From assembly GCF_900114375.1 (NCBI RefSeq), contig NZ_FOSV01000009.1, positions 1 through 64,000 of the forward strand: a DNA stretch of 64,000 nt, read 5' to 3'. Origin of the DNA: Methylorubrum salsuginis (GTDB lineage Bacteria > Pseudomonadota > Alphaproteobacteria > Rhizobiales > Beijerinckiaceae). The translations under genes and the position numbers were made by a program. Below, piece by piece: positions 1-6,729 of this stretch; within the stretch, counting starts at the first letter, position 1; each line of letters begins with the position of its first letter. The notes under the pieces are model-generated. The model did no database searches, had not been told where the DNA came from, and worked only from the letters and a program-made list of their open reading frames with translations.

Positions 1-2
1 GC

Positions 3-299
3 CGGCGCGGTCGACCGCGCCGACGCCCCGACAAGCTGCACGCCGACAAGGCCTACGAGGCCAAGGCGCGCCGCCAGGAGTGTCGGGCGCGTGGGATCGT
101 CCCACGCATCGCCCGCAAAGGCATCGAGAGCAGCCAAAAGCTCGGCCGCCACCGCTGGGTCGTGGAGCGCACTCACGCTTGGTTCAACCGCTTCCGCCGC
201 CTGCCCGTCCGCTACGAGCGCCGCGCCGACATCTACGACGCCTTCACCACCCTCGCAGCCAGCCTCATCACCCTCAACCAGATCAGACGGTTCTGTTAG
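3..299 (+). CDS. IS5-family transposase, C-terminal part (cut by window edge)
   Basis: The frame is open from the window edge to a TAG stop and reads as the last 98 residues of an IS5-group DDE transposase. The stretch RWVVERTHAW carries the expected third catalytic acid (Glu) in the usual context ahead of a NRFRRL motif, and the tail ends in LNQIRRFC. The N-terminal half with the two catalytic Asp residues lies left of the window. The stop abuts the point where istB of an IS21 element loses its normal sequence, so this element appears to have jumped into that istB. Whether the whole element is intact cannot be judged here. Confidence 0.85.
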   Translation, partial: RRGRPRRRPDKLHADKAYEAKARRQECRARGIVPRIARKGIESSQKLGRHRWVVERTHAWFNRFRRLPVRYERRADIYDAFTTLAASLITLNQIRRFC

Positions 300-400
300 G
301 CGCTCTTAACCGCGACCTTAATGATCTCGTCATAGGCCGCCTTCATCCCGAACAACTTCAGCTCGCCCATCGTGGCGAGGATCTGCTGGCGTTCCATCAT
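296..400 (-). pseudogene. istB: istB, 5' fragment interrupted by IS5-type element
   Basis: The ATG overlaps the istA stop in an ATGA arrangement, the classic coupling of the two IS21 genes. The first 30 or so codons read as a normal IstB start (MMERQQILATMGEL, then LFGMKAAYDEII). The reading frame then leaves the family pattern and stops at TAA inside the end of the IS5-type element. IstB is the AAA+ ATPase helper of the IstA transposase, so this copy is non-functional. The rest of istB should lie beyond the other end of the IS5 element, outside the window. The junction is at about 304 to 310. Confidence 0.8.
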
Positions 401-1896
401 CGGGCTCTCCTCAGGCTGTCGTAGCGGGCGCAGTCGGCAACGGGTTCGTGGCGTAGCCGCAGACCCTCGGGCGTCGGTAGGGTCACGGCCGCGGCGGGCT
501 CGCGCTGGCGAGCCAGGATGTTGAGGACGACGTCGGCCGAGTGGACGCCCTCGCGCAGCGCCTCGGCACAGGCAGCCTCGACCGCGGGCAGGCCATCGCC
601 GAGCACGGCGGTCAGGATCTCGACCATCTGCCGGTCGCCGTCGGCGCTGCCGGCGAGCTTGCGCCGGACTCGGTCGAGAGCGGCGGGCAGCACCCAGTCC
701 TTGAACGGCGCCCCGTTGCGCAACGCGCCGGGCTTGCGGGCGAGCACGGGAACGTAGTGCCAGGGATCGAACACCGTCTGGCCGCGGCCGAAGACGCGGG
801 CATGCTCGGCAACGATGCGGCCGTCCTGGCGGATCTCGACACGCTCGGCGTAGGCGCGCACCTCGACCGGGCGACCGATGGCCGAGGCGGCGACCGAGTA
901 CTTGTTGTTGTCGAAGCGCACGAGGCAGGTCGAGGAGACGGCGGCCGGCACGGCGTGGAAGCCGTCGAAGCGGCCGGCATAGGGCACCAGCGCCGCCCGC
1001 TCGGCCTCGAACCGCTCCCAGACGCTGCGCTCACGCTCCTCGGGATGAGGATGGGCCTTGGCGTAGGCGATCACCCCGTGGAGCAGCAGGGCGTTCAGTT
1101 CGTCGTAGCTCTTCACCCGGATGCGCGGGGTGAACAGGCGCTCGCGCACCAGCCCGACCTGGTTCTCGACCTGACCCTTCTCCCAGCCCGAGGCCGGCGT
1201 GCAGGCCACCGGCTCGACGAGGTAGTGCGAGCACATCTGCAGGAAGCGGCGATTGTAGGCGCGCTCGCGCCCGACGAAGATCGTCTCCACCGCGGTCTTC
1301 ATGTTGTCGTAGATCCCGCGCTGGCAGGCGCCGCGGAAGAAGGCGAACGCCCGGTCATGGGCGTCGAAGACCATCTCCTGGCTCTCACGCGGGTAGGCGC
1401 GCACGAACAGCATGCGCGAGTGGCAGAGCCTGATGTGGGCGACCTTGACCGTCGTGGTCACGCCGCCGATCAGTGCGATCTCGTGGCTCCAGTCGAACTG
1501 GTAGGCCTCGCCCGGGGCGAAGGAGAGCGGCACGAAGGCGGGCGCCGTGATGGCCGTGCGCTCCCGCTTCCAGCCCTTGGCGTAGCGGCGCACCGCGTCG
1601 TAGCCGCCCTCGTAGCCGAGCCCGCGCAGCACCTCGAACACCCGGATCAGGGTCAGCCGTTCGCGCGGCTGCCGGCTGGCGTTCGTGGCCAGCAACCGGT
1701 CGAGGTCGTCCCGCCATGGTCCCAGCTTGGGCAGCGGCTGCACCTCGCGCTCGTAGGCGAAACTGGTGGCTCCCGAGCGGATGACCTTGCGCACGGTGTT
1801 GCGGGAGACGTGCAGGTCGCGGACGATGTCCTTGATCGACCGGCCGCGGATGAAGAACTCGCGCCGGATGCGCGCAATCGTGTCCACGCCCTTCAT
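397..1896 (-). CDS. istA: IS21-family transposase IstA
   Basis: This 499-residue protein has the full IstA layout. There is an N-terminal helix-turn-helix at about 18 to 42 (SIKDIVRDLHVSRNTVRKVI), then an integrase-type catalytic core with candidate acids D135 (FDWSHE), D197 (IYDNMK) and E244 (GQVENQ), and a beta-rich C-terminus. It catalyses cut and strand transfer for IS21-family transposition together with IstB. The length is normal and the frame is intact, but the downstream istB is broken, so the element is probably immobile by itself. Upstream of the start lie two copies of the terminal repeat that marks the element's right end. Confidence 0.93.
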   Translation of the reverse strand: MKGVDTIARIRREFFIRGRSIKDIVRDLHVSRNTVRKVIRSGATSFAYEREVQPLPKLGPWRDDLDRLLATNASRQPRERLTLIRVFEVLRGLGYEGGYDAVRRYAKGWKRERTAITAPAFVPLSFAPGEAYQFDWSHEIALIGGVTTTVKVAHIRLCHSRMLFVRAYPRESQEMVFDAHDRAFAFFRGACQRGIYDNMKTAVETIFVGRERAYNRRFLQMCSHYLVEPVACTPASGWEKGQVENQVGLVRERLFTPRIRVKSYDELNALLLHGVIAYAKAHPHPEERERSVWERFEAERAALVPYAGRFDGFHAVPAAVSSTCLVRFDNNKYSVAASAIGRPVEVRAYAERVEIRQDGRIVAEHARVFGRGQTVFDPWHYVPVLARKPGALRNGAPFKDWVLPAALDRVRRKLAGSADGDRQMVEILTAVLGDGLPAVEAACAEALREGVHSADVVLNILARQREPAAAVTLPTPEGLRLRHEPVADCARYDSLRRAR

Positions 1897-1947
1897 CCCC
1901 CACCACCCGTCCGGTCGTCCCGGAGGGCAGTCTGCGAGAGCAAGCTT

Positions 1948-2007
1948 CAGGGGGTCAGAATTGGACGCCGATCCCCCGCATCAGGGGGTCAAAGTTGCAC
2001 GCCGAAA
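1948..2007. repeat. IS21 terminal multiple repeats
   Basis: Two direct copies of a 25 to 26 base unit begin with CAGGGGGTCA at 1948 and 1982. They share the pattern CAGGGGGTCARARTTGSACG followed by CCGA. Tandem copies of such a unit at the ends are typical transposase binding sites of IS21-family elements. Confidence 0.8.
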
Positions 2008-2008
2008 C

Positions 2009-2140
2009 ACATTCGTGCACATCTCAGCGGTCGAGAAGGCCGGCCTGCGCGACCTCGCCGACGGCCAGAAGATCTCGTATGAGGTGGTGGTCGACCAACG
2101 CCGCGGCAAAGCCTCGGCCGAGAACCTCAAGGTCGACTAG
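2009..2140 (+). pseudogene. cold-shock protein, C-terminal fragment left by IS21 insertion
   Basis: The 43 codons to the TAG stop read as the second half of a CspA-type cold-shock domain. RNP2 (FVHIS) sits at the very start, followed by GLRDLADGQKISYEV and a tail ending SAENLKVD. The N-terminal half with the start codon and RNP1 is absent because the IS21 terminal repeats begin immediately upstream. CspA-family proteins bind single-stranded nucleic acid; this copy should be dead unless read through from the IS element. Confidence 0.85.
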
Positions 2141-2142
2141 AC

Positions 2143-2198
2143 GATCGTTCGTGCCGGCAGCCGAGGTCGCGGCCGGCACGCGCGCACGACGAACGATC
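2143..2198. terminator. hairpin after cold-shock remnant
   Basis: Arms GATCGTTCGT (2143-2152) and ACGAACGATC (2189-2198) are perfect complements, and inner GCCGGC repeats can extend the stem. It lies three bases after the stop codon, a normal place for the original gene's terminator. There is no T-run. Confidence 0.5.
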
Positions 2199-2243
2199 CC
2201 ACTGCATCATCCTGTGCCTTGGGCAGCGCAGCAGAGGCCCAAC

Positions 2244-2429
2244 ATGGCTGGATCCAATTCGACCGGTCGCTCGGCGACCCTGACGATGGCCGACTTCAAC
2301 GAGCGTGCAAAGCGTGCCGTGGCCAAGACGCCGACGATCGAAAAGCCGCCGGAGAAGCGCCGCAACGCGCCGCGACCGAACAAGCCGCCGGTCGCAGCCA
2401 AGCCTGAGGGCGAGGCCGGGAACGAGTAG
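2244..2429 (+). CDS. small basic protein of unknown function
   Basis: A 61-residue protein starts MAGSNSTGRSATLTMADFNE, with a Lys/Pro-rich second half (KPPEKRRN, RPNKPPVAAKP). No signal peptide, membrane segment or known domain is visible. Composition suggests a disordered, possibly nucleic-acid-binding peptide. It was chosen over the longer upstream extension because the upstream sequence overlaps the cold-shock remnant in another frame. Confidence 0.5.
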   Translation: MAGSNSTGRSATLTMADFNERAKRAVAKTPTIEKPPEKRRNAPRPNKPPVAAKPEGEAGNE

Positions 2430-2527
2430 GCCGGCCGCGAGCAGAGCCTCGGGCAACCGCGACCTCGGCCTTCGTCGAGATGCAGGGTTTCGGCTGAGAC
2501 CTCGTGACATTGGCCGGAGACCCCGCG

Positions 2528-2860
2528 ATGAAGCGTCCCCGTACCACCGGCCATCTGGCCGAACCGCAGCCCCCGCGTGCAGCCCCGGCTGCCGAGCCTG
2601 AGCAGAGCGCAGCGGTCGAGGCCGCCGTGATGGCACTTCTGTCGCTCGTCGCGGCCGTCGAGACGCAGCCCGCTGGGCCAGCCACCAAGGCCTACCGGGC
2701 GGCGATCCTTCGAAAAGGCGAGGAAGCTGTCGCGGCGGGCGGGAGCGAGGTGCTGGAGGCAGTGTTGCGTCGGGTGTGCGACGCCGCCCCGGACCGCGCC
2801 GACCGCCGGGGGCGTATCCTGGCCGAGGCGTGGACGGGCCTGATCGACGCCCAGTCATGA
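2528..2860 (+). CDS. hypothetical protein, 110 residues
   Basis: The ATG is preceded by GGAGA at a fitting distance; a GTG 24 bases upstream is the alternative start. The first 35 residues are Pro/Ala-rich and probably flexible. The rest is predicted mostly helical (AAVMALLSLVAAVE, then KAYRAAILRKGEEAV and EVLEAVLRRVCDAA). No known family is recognised. It precedes the desaturase gene by about 110 bases on the same strand. Confidence 0.5.
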   Translation: MKRPRTTGHLAEPQPPRAAPAAEPEQSAAVEAAVMALLSLVAAVETQPAGPATKAYRAAILRKGEEAVAAGGSEVLEAVLRRVCDAAPDRADRRGRILAEAWTGLIDAQS

Positions 2861-2970
2861 TCAGTCGCCGACACGTCGCTTCTGGGCCCGGCGGTCGCGT
2901 TCGAAAGCCGTCCCACCCACCCGTCGGTCTCGCCCCCGACCATGCTCAACAGACAGGATCATCGACCATC

Positions 2971-4047
2971 GTGACCGGAGCGACCCCGAACGTGCCCGCA
3001 ACGTCCAGGCTCGCCAACGCGGCATCGCGACCCGACGAGGCGCAACTCGCGCGGGACGTGGCTCGGCACTGCGCCGCGTTCCGCGAGCCGATACGCAGGC
3101 TGGCTCTGCGTCAGGTCGCCGACACCCTGCTGCCGTACCTGATCCTCTGCACGCTGATGCTCGGCATGGCGGCGAACGGCTACGCGTTGCTGACCCTGCC
3201 GTTCGCCGTGCCGGCGGGCGGGCTGTTGGTCCGGCTCTTCATCATCCAGCACGATTGCGGGCACGGCTCGTTCCTGCCCTCACGCCGCGGCAATGACGGG
3301 CTCGGCCGCGCCTTGAGCCTTCTGACAGTGACGCCCTACGACAGCTGGAAGCGGGCCCACGCCCTGCACCATGCCTCCACCGGCGATCTCAGCCGCCGCG
3401 GCACCGGGGATATCCATACGCTGACCGTGCGCGAGTACCTCGCCCTGCCGCGTCGGAGCCGGCTCCGCTATCGCCTCTACCGCAACCCGTTCGTCCTGAT
3501 CGGGCTCGGTTCACCGCTCAACTTCCTCCTGCTGCAACGGCTGCCCTCCGGCGTCGGGCTCCCGTGGCGGACGGCGTGGCGCGATGTGCTGACGCTCGAT
3601 GCGATGCTGCTTGCCGGCCTCGCGCTCCTCACGCTCGCCGTCGGCGGCGTCGGGCCGGTGCTCTGGGTGTTTCTGCCGGTGATCAGCGTCGCCGCCTGGA
3701 TCGGGGGCTGGCTGTTCTACGTCCAGCACCAGTACGAGGAGACCGTCTGGGAAGAGGCCGACGCCTGGGATTTCCACCGCGCCGCCCTTGGCGGCAGTTC
3801 GTACTACGTTCTGCCGCGCGTCCTGCAGTGGTTCACCGGCAACGTCGGCCTGCACCATGTCCACCATCTGAACAGCCGCATCCCGAACTACCGCCTGCAG
3901 GAATGCCTGGACGGCCACGAGATCCTCGGCCGCGTCGGCCGTCTGACGCTGCGCGACAGCCTCGGCTGCCTGAACCTCGCACTCTGGGATGAAGAGGCGC
4001 GGAAGCTGGTCGGATTTGCACGCGTACGAAGGCTGCGGGTCGGTTGA
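2971..4047 (+). CDS. membrane fatty acid desaturase, omega-6 type
   Basis: From the GTG start the product is 358 residues. The three histidine boxes of membrane di-iron desaturases are all present: HDCGH at 94-98, HALHH at 130-134 and HHVHH at 295-299. Four hydrophobic segments (about 53-70, 76-92, 208-227 and 228-250) fit the usual topology. The spacing and the stretch VQHQYEETVW resemble the FAD2/omega-6 branch, which introduces a second double bond into membrane acyl chains; the regiospecificity is an inference. An upstream in-frame ATG at 2857 would add 38 residues without family-like sequence. The next gene, rsgA, follows after about 130 bases. Confidence 0.85.
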   Translation: MTGATPNVPATSRLANAASRPDEAQLARDVARHCAAFREPIRRLALRQVADTLLPYLILCTLMLGMAANGYALLTLPFAVPAGGLLVRLFIIQHDCGHGSFLPSRRGNDGLGRALSLLTVTPYDSWKRAHALHHASTGDLSRRGTGDIHTLTVREYLALPRRSRLRYRLYRNPFVLIGLGSPLNFLLLQRLPSGVGLPWRTAWRDVLTLDAMLLAGLALLTLAVGGVGPVLWVFLPVISVAAWIGGWLFYVQHQYEETVWEEADAWDFHRAALGGSSYYVLPRVLQWFTGNVGLHHVHHLNSRIPNYRLQECLDGHEILGRVGRLTLRDSLGCLNLALWDEEARKLVGFARVRRLRVG

Positions 4048-4176
4048 AGTTCGGCTCGAAGCAGTCCCGTAGCCTTGGCGGGGCGAAAGCCTGAGGGGGA
4101 GACTGCCCAACGCGTCTCGACGCACTCCCCTACACGCCGCTGGTCATGCGACCAGTGCCATGTCAGATGCAGGCCG

Positions 4177-5199
4177 GTGACCGATCATCCCGACGTCCTT
4201 CCGCCCGCATCGCTGACAAGCCTCGGTTGGCTCGACTTCTTCGAGGAGCAGCGCGAACCGGATGAGACGGGTCTCGTGCCCGTGCGGATCGCCACGGTTC
4301 ACCGCTCGCGCCTGACCGGGCTGTCGGAGACGGGATCGACCGAGCTGACGCTTGCCGTTCATACCAACACCGCCGATTTCGCCGTCGGCGATTGGGTTCT
4401 GGCTCACCCCCAGACCCGGATGCTTCACCGCCGTCTCAACCGGAAGACGGTCCTGGAGCGACGCGTCGAGGGCAGCCGGACCCTGCAGCCCGTCGCCGCC
4501 AACGTCGATACGCTGTTCATCGTCACCTCCTGCAACGCCGACTTCAATCAGGCGCGACTGGAGCGCTATCTGGCTCTGGCCAACCAGGGCGGTGCCGACC
4601 CGGTGATCCTGCTCACCAAAGCCGACATGGCGGCCGACGTCGATGTTTATCGCCGTCAGGCTGCTGCCTTGCAGCGCGGGCTCGATGTCGTGACCGTCAA
4701 TCCCCGGCTGCCAGTGGCGGCAGGGACCTTGGCCCCGTGGTGCGGGGTGGGGCAGACCGTGGCGCTGGTCGGCTCGTCCGGTGTCGGCAAATCGACACTG
4801 GTGAACACGCTCGCCGGTCCCGGGCAGGCGCTTCCCCAGGAAACCGGAGGCATTCGCGAGCACGACGCCAAGGGACGCCACACCACGACGTCGCGTTCCC
4901 TGCACGCCATTGCAGGGGGCGGCTGGGTGATCGACACGCCGGGGATGCGGACGCTGCACGTCAGCGACGCGGGGGAAGGGATCGCAACGCTGTTTGCCGA
5001 GATCACCGAACTCGCGCCCTCGTGCCGGTTTCGCGACTGTACGCACGCGCACGAACCCGGCTGCGCCGTGCAAGCCGCCGTCGCCGACGGCAGGCTCGAC
5101 CCAGAGCGCCTCATCCGCTGGCGCAAGCTCGTCGACGAGAACCGTGACGACACGCCCGCACCCACCGGGCCGCGCGGCCGACGGAGTGCCGGCGGGTAG
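4177..5199 (+). CDS. rsgA: ribosome small-subunit assembly GTPase RsgA
   Basis: From the GTG at 4177 the protein has 340 residues with the circularly permuted GTPase order typical of RsgA/YjeQ. After an OB-fold region come G4 (TKAD, 147-150), G1 (GSSGVGKST, 199-207) and G3 (DTPG, 253-256). The C-terminal zinc-binding set is C283, C288, H290 and C296. RsgA hydrolyses GTP on the 30S subunit during late maturation. Sequence upstream of 4177 stays open but looks unlike the family. The gene lies in an accessory region, so it may be a second copy of this function. Confidence 0.92.
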   Translation: MTDHPDVLPPASLTSLGWLDFFEEQREPDETGLVPVRIATVHRSRLTGLSETGSTELTLAVHTNTADFAVGDWVLAHPQTRMLHRRLNRKTVLERRVEGSRTLQPVAANVDTLFIVTSCNADFNQARLERYLALANQGGADPVILLTKADMAADVDVYRRQAAALQRGLDVVTVNPRLPVAAGTLAPWCGVGQTVALVGSSGVGKSTLVNTLAGPGQALPQETGGIREHDAKGRHTTTSRSLHAIAGGGWVIDTPGMRTLHVSDAGEGIATLFAEITELAPSCRFRDCTHAHEPGCAVQAAVADGRLDPERLIRWRKLVDENRDDTPAPTGPRGRRSAGG

Positions 5200-5235
5200 A
5201 CATCTTGAGAGTCTGTCGAGCTCGGCTGAAGTCCC

Positions 5236-5523
5236 TCAATCTACGCCGGATTCGAAGCATAAGCCTTCAGCCGGAGGCCCCTCTTGCGGTGCAAGGAGGA
5301 ATAGCAGCAAGGCAGCCGTAAATGCCTCCGGGTGCGAGTAATTGATCCCGTGGGCCGCGCCGGGGATGGCGGTAAGCCGCCCCCGAGGCAGAGAGGCAGC
5401 GAGGCTCGTCACTAACGCAAAGGGCACGATGCCGTCCCGCGTGCCCCAGACCGCGAGCGTCGGCTGAGAGACCCGGAACGCCTTTTCTCCGATGTGGTTG
5501 TCGACCATGCTCCTCAGGATCAC
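5236..5523 (-). pseudogene. alpha/beta-hydrolase, C-terminal fragment
   Basis: The 95 residues correspond to the last third of an alpha/beta-fold hydrolase. The acid in VWGTRDGIVPF and the histidine in PGAAHGINYSHPEAF are the expected second and third members of the catalytic triad. The nucleophile-elbow serine and the whole N-terminal two thirds are missing. The apparent GTG start overlaps the stop of the receiver gene upstream, and no hydrolase sequence is visible further upstream. It therefore looks like a deletion remnant fused behind another gene. Confidence 0.7.
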
Positions 5524-6026
5524 GTCTTGTCGGGCTCAGGGACTGGCGCCGCAGCGGCGCCGATCCCGGAACTCACATCGGCTCCGGTATGAACCGGCAC
5601 GCCGCCCGGCAACAGCGGCCCAGTCACCAGACTATTGTCAGGCTCCTCCGGCAGCCACTCCAGGCTGGCCTCCACCGCCCGGATGACATCCGCGAAGTCG
5701 TAGGGCTTGCGCAGCAGGTGCGCGCGCGGCGGCAACTCCCGTTCAAGATCTGCTCCGGCTCCAGTCGTGACAAAGATGCTGACGGATGGCCAGCGCTCAT
5801 GAACGATATGGGCGAGCACGACGCCGTTGCCGGGGATATGCCGTCCGGTGATCAGCACATGCACAGGCCCTCGCTGCTCAAGCACAGCGAGGGCCTCATT
5901 GGTGTTCCTGACTTCGATGGTTTCGAAGCCTGCATCTGTCAGCATGTCAGCTGTCACCATCCGGATAAGCTCATCGTGCTCAGCGATGAGGATGGCACGC
6001 GGTCTACGGCCCGTGATCACCGGCAC
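5520..6026 (-). CDS. stand-alone receiver domain lacking the phospho-acceptor Asp
   Basis: The 168-residue protein has a CheY-like receiver fold at about 10 to 125 (AILIAEHDELIRM, LITGRHIPGNG, VTTGA, LLRKPYD) and a Pro/Ala-rich tail. Conserved features are the acidic loop (E16, D18), T88 and K107. The position that normally holds the phosphorylated aspartate (LITD) is glycine, G61. It is therefore probably a pseudo-receiver that binds a partner without phosphotransfer, or a decaying gene. The downstream hydrolase remnant overlaps its stop by four bases and suggests the locus was rearranged. Confidence 0.75.
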   Translation of the reverse strand: MPVITGRRPRAILIAEHDELIRMVTADMLTDAGFETIEVRNTNEALAVLEQRGPVHVLITGRHIPGNGVVLAHIVHERWPSVSIFVTTGAGADLERELPPRAHLLRKPYDFADVIRAVEASLEWLPEEPDNSLVTGPLLPGGVPVHTGADVSSGIGAAAAPVPEPDKT

Positions 6027-6216
6027 TCTCCCAACTCAATCTCTGGTCGTCAGACCAGGGGCTGAGGAGCACTCCGGCTTGGCGATGTCGCCGCTCCATG
6101 GATAGGGGAGCCAGCGTTCTGTACCTGAAATTTGGTCGAGAGCCTAATTTACGTGCAAACTAACCGCCTGCTGGAAGGGCCTGAGCGGAGTCGATCGTGC
6201 CTTTAAATTGAGCGCG

Positions 6217-6483
6217 TCATAAATTACAGCCATTGTGCAGCGTTCCATTGCCCTTCGCCGTGCAGCTTTTGTTAATTTTGTTTTGCGGAAATGCCTCGGC
6301 CTCCTCGTCAGCACAAACGGGCAAGGCGCGAATTGCCTCAGTGAGAATGCATATCATCTCAGCGCGACTTTCCAGCATGACGGCGGGAGGTTCGCCCACA
6401 AGGCTGCGCCAAGCCGACATGAAATCCACCATTGACATCTGGTCCAAGGCTTCCGCCGAGGGTAGAGCCTGACGGTTCGTCAT
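6217..6483 (-). CDS. small conserved-looking hypothetical protein
   Basis: The ATG at 6483 was chosen because AAGGA lies just upstream; an in-frame ATG at 6501 is possible. The 88-residue product holds an amphipathic helical core (SMVDFMSAWRSLVGEPPAVM, then SRAEMICILTEAI). That core resembles a short protein I recall as common in Methylobacterium genomes, but no function is known. The last 25 residues are Lys/Asn/Cys-rich, unlike the core, and may come from a shifted or extended reading frame. Confidence 0.5.
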   Translation of the reverse strand: MTNRQALPSAEALDQMSMVDFMSAWRSLVGEPPAVMLESRAEMICILTEAIRALPVCADEEAEAFPQNKINKSCTAKGNGTLHNGCNL

Positions 6484-6626
6484 CCGGTCCTTCCCGTTCA
6501 CTGTACGGGCTACCGGGCAGCGCAGCGCTTGGTTTCAATACGGCGTCGCCATGGTGAATGAAGTCCTCGGCGAAAGCCTCAGTCGTCAGTGACTACAGCC
6601 CTGTTCATCGCCGAACACCAGTCCTT

Positions 6627-6725
6627 GCCGAGCCCATCACCGGCCGCGAAACAGACATCGACGGCGACACGCTCGACATCCGCGGGCAGCGGTTCCGTCT
6701 GCAAGGTGTTGACACACCCGCGAAA
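6627..6725 (+). pseudogene. thermonuclease (SNase-like) N-terminal remnant
   Basis: The 33 in-frame codons read PITGRETDIDGDTLDI, then RGQRFRLQGVDTPA. This is the first beta-strand pair and the metal-binding Asp context of staphylococcal-nuclease-like proteins. The match ends abruptly a few bases before the convergent kinase gene, and no continuation or signal sequence is seen. Non-functional remnant. Confidence 0.55.
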
Positions 6726-6729
6726 CATG

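Larger units (their letters stand above)
300..2008 (-). mobile_element. IS21-family element, interrupted at its istB end
   Basis: The element consists of istA, the first part of istB and the terminal repeat region. Its right end is near 2008, where sequence changes abruptly to the middle of a cold-shock protein gene. Its left end is hidden by the IS5-type insertion in istB and lies outside the window. The exact boundary and any target duplication cannot be fixed without the missing end. Confidence 0.75.
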
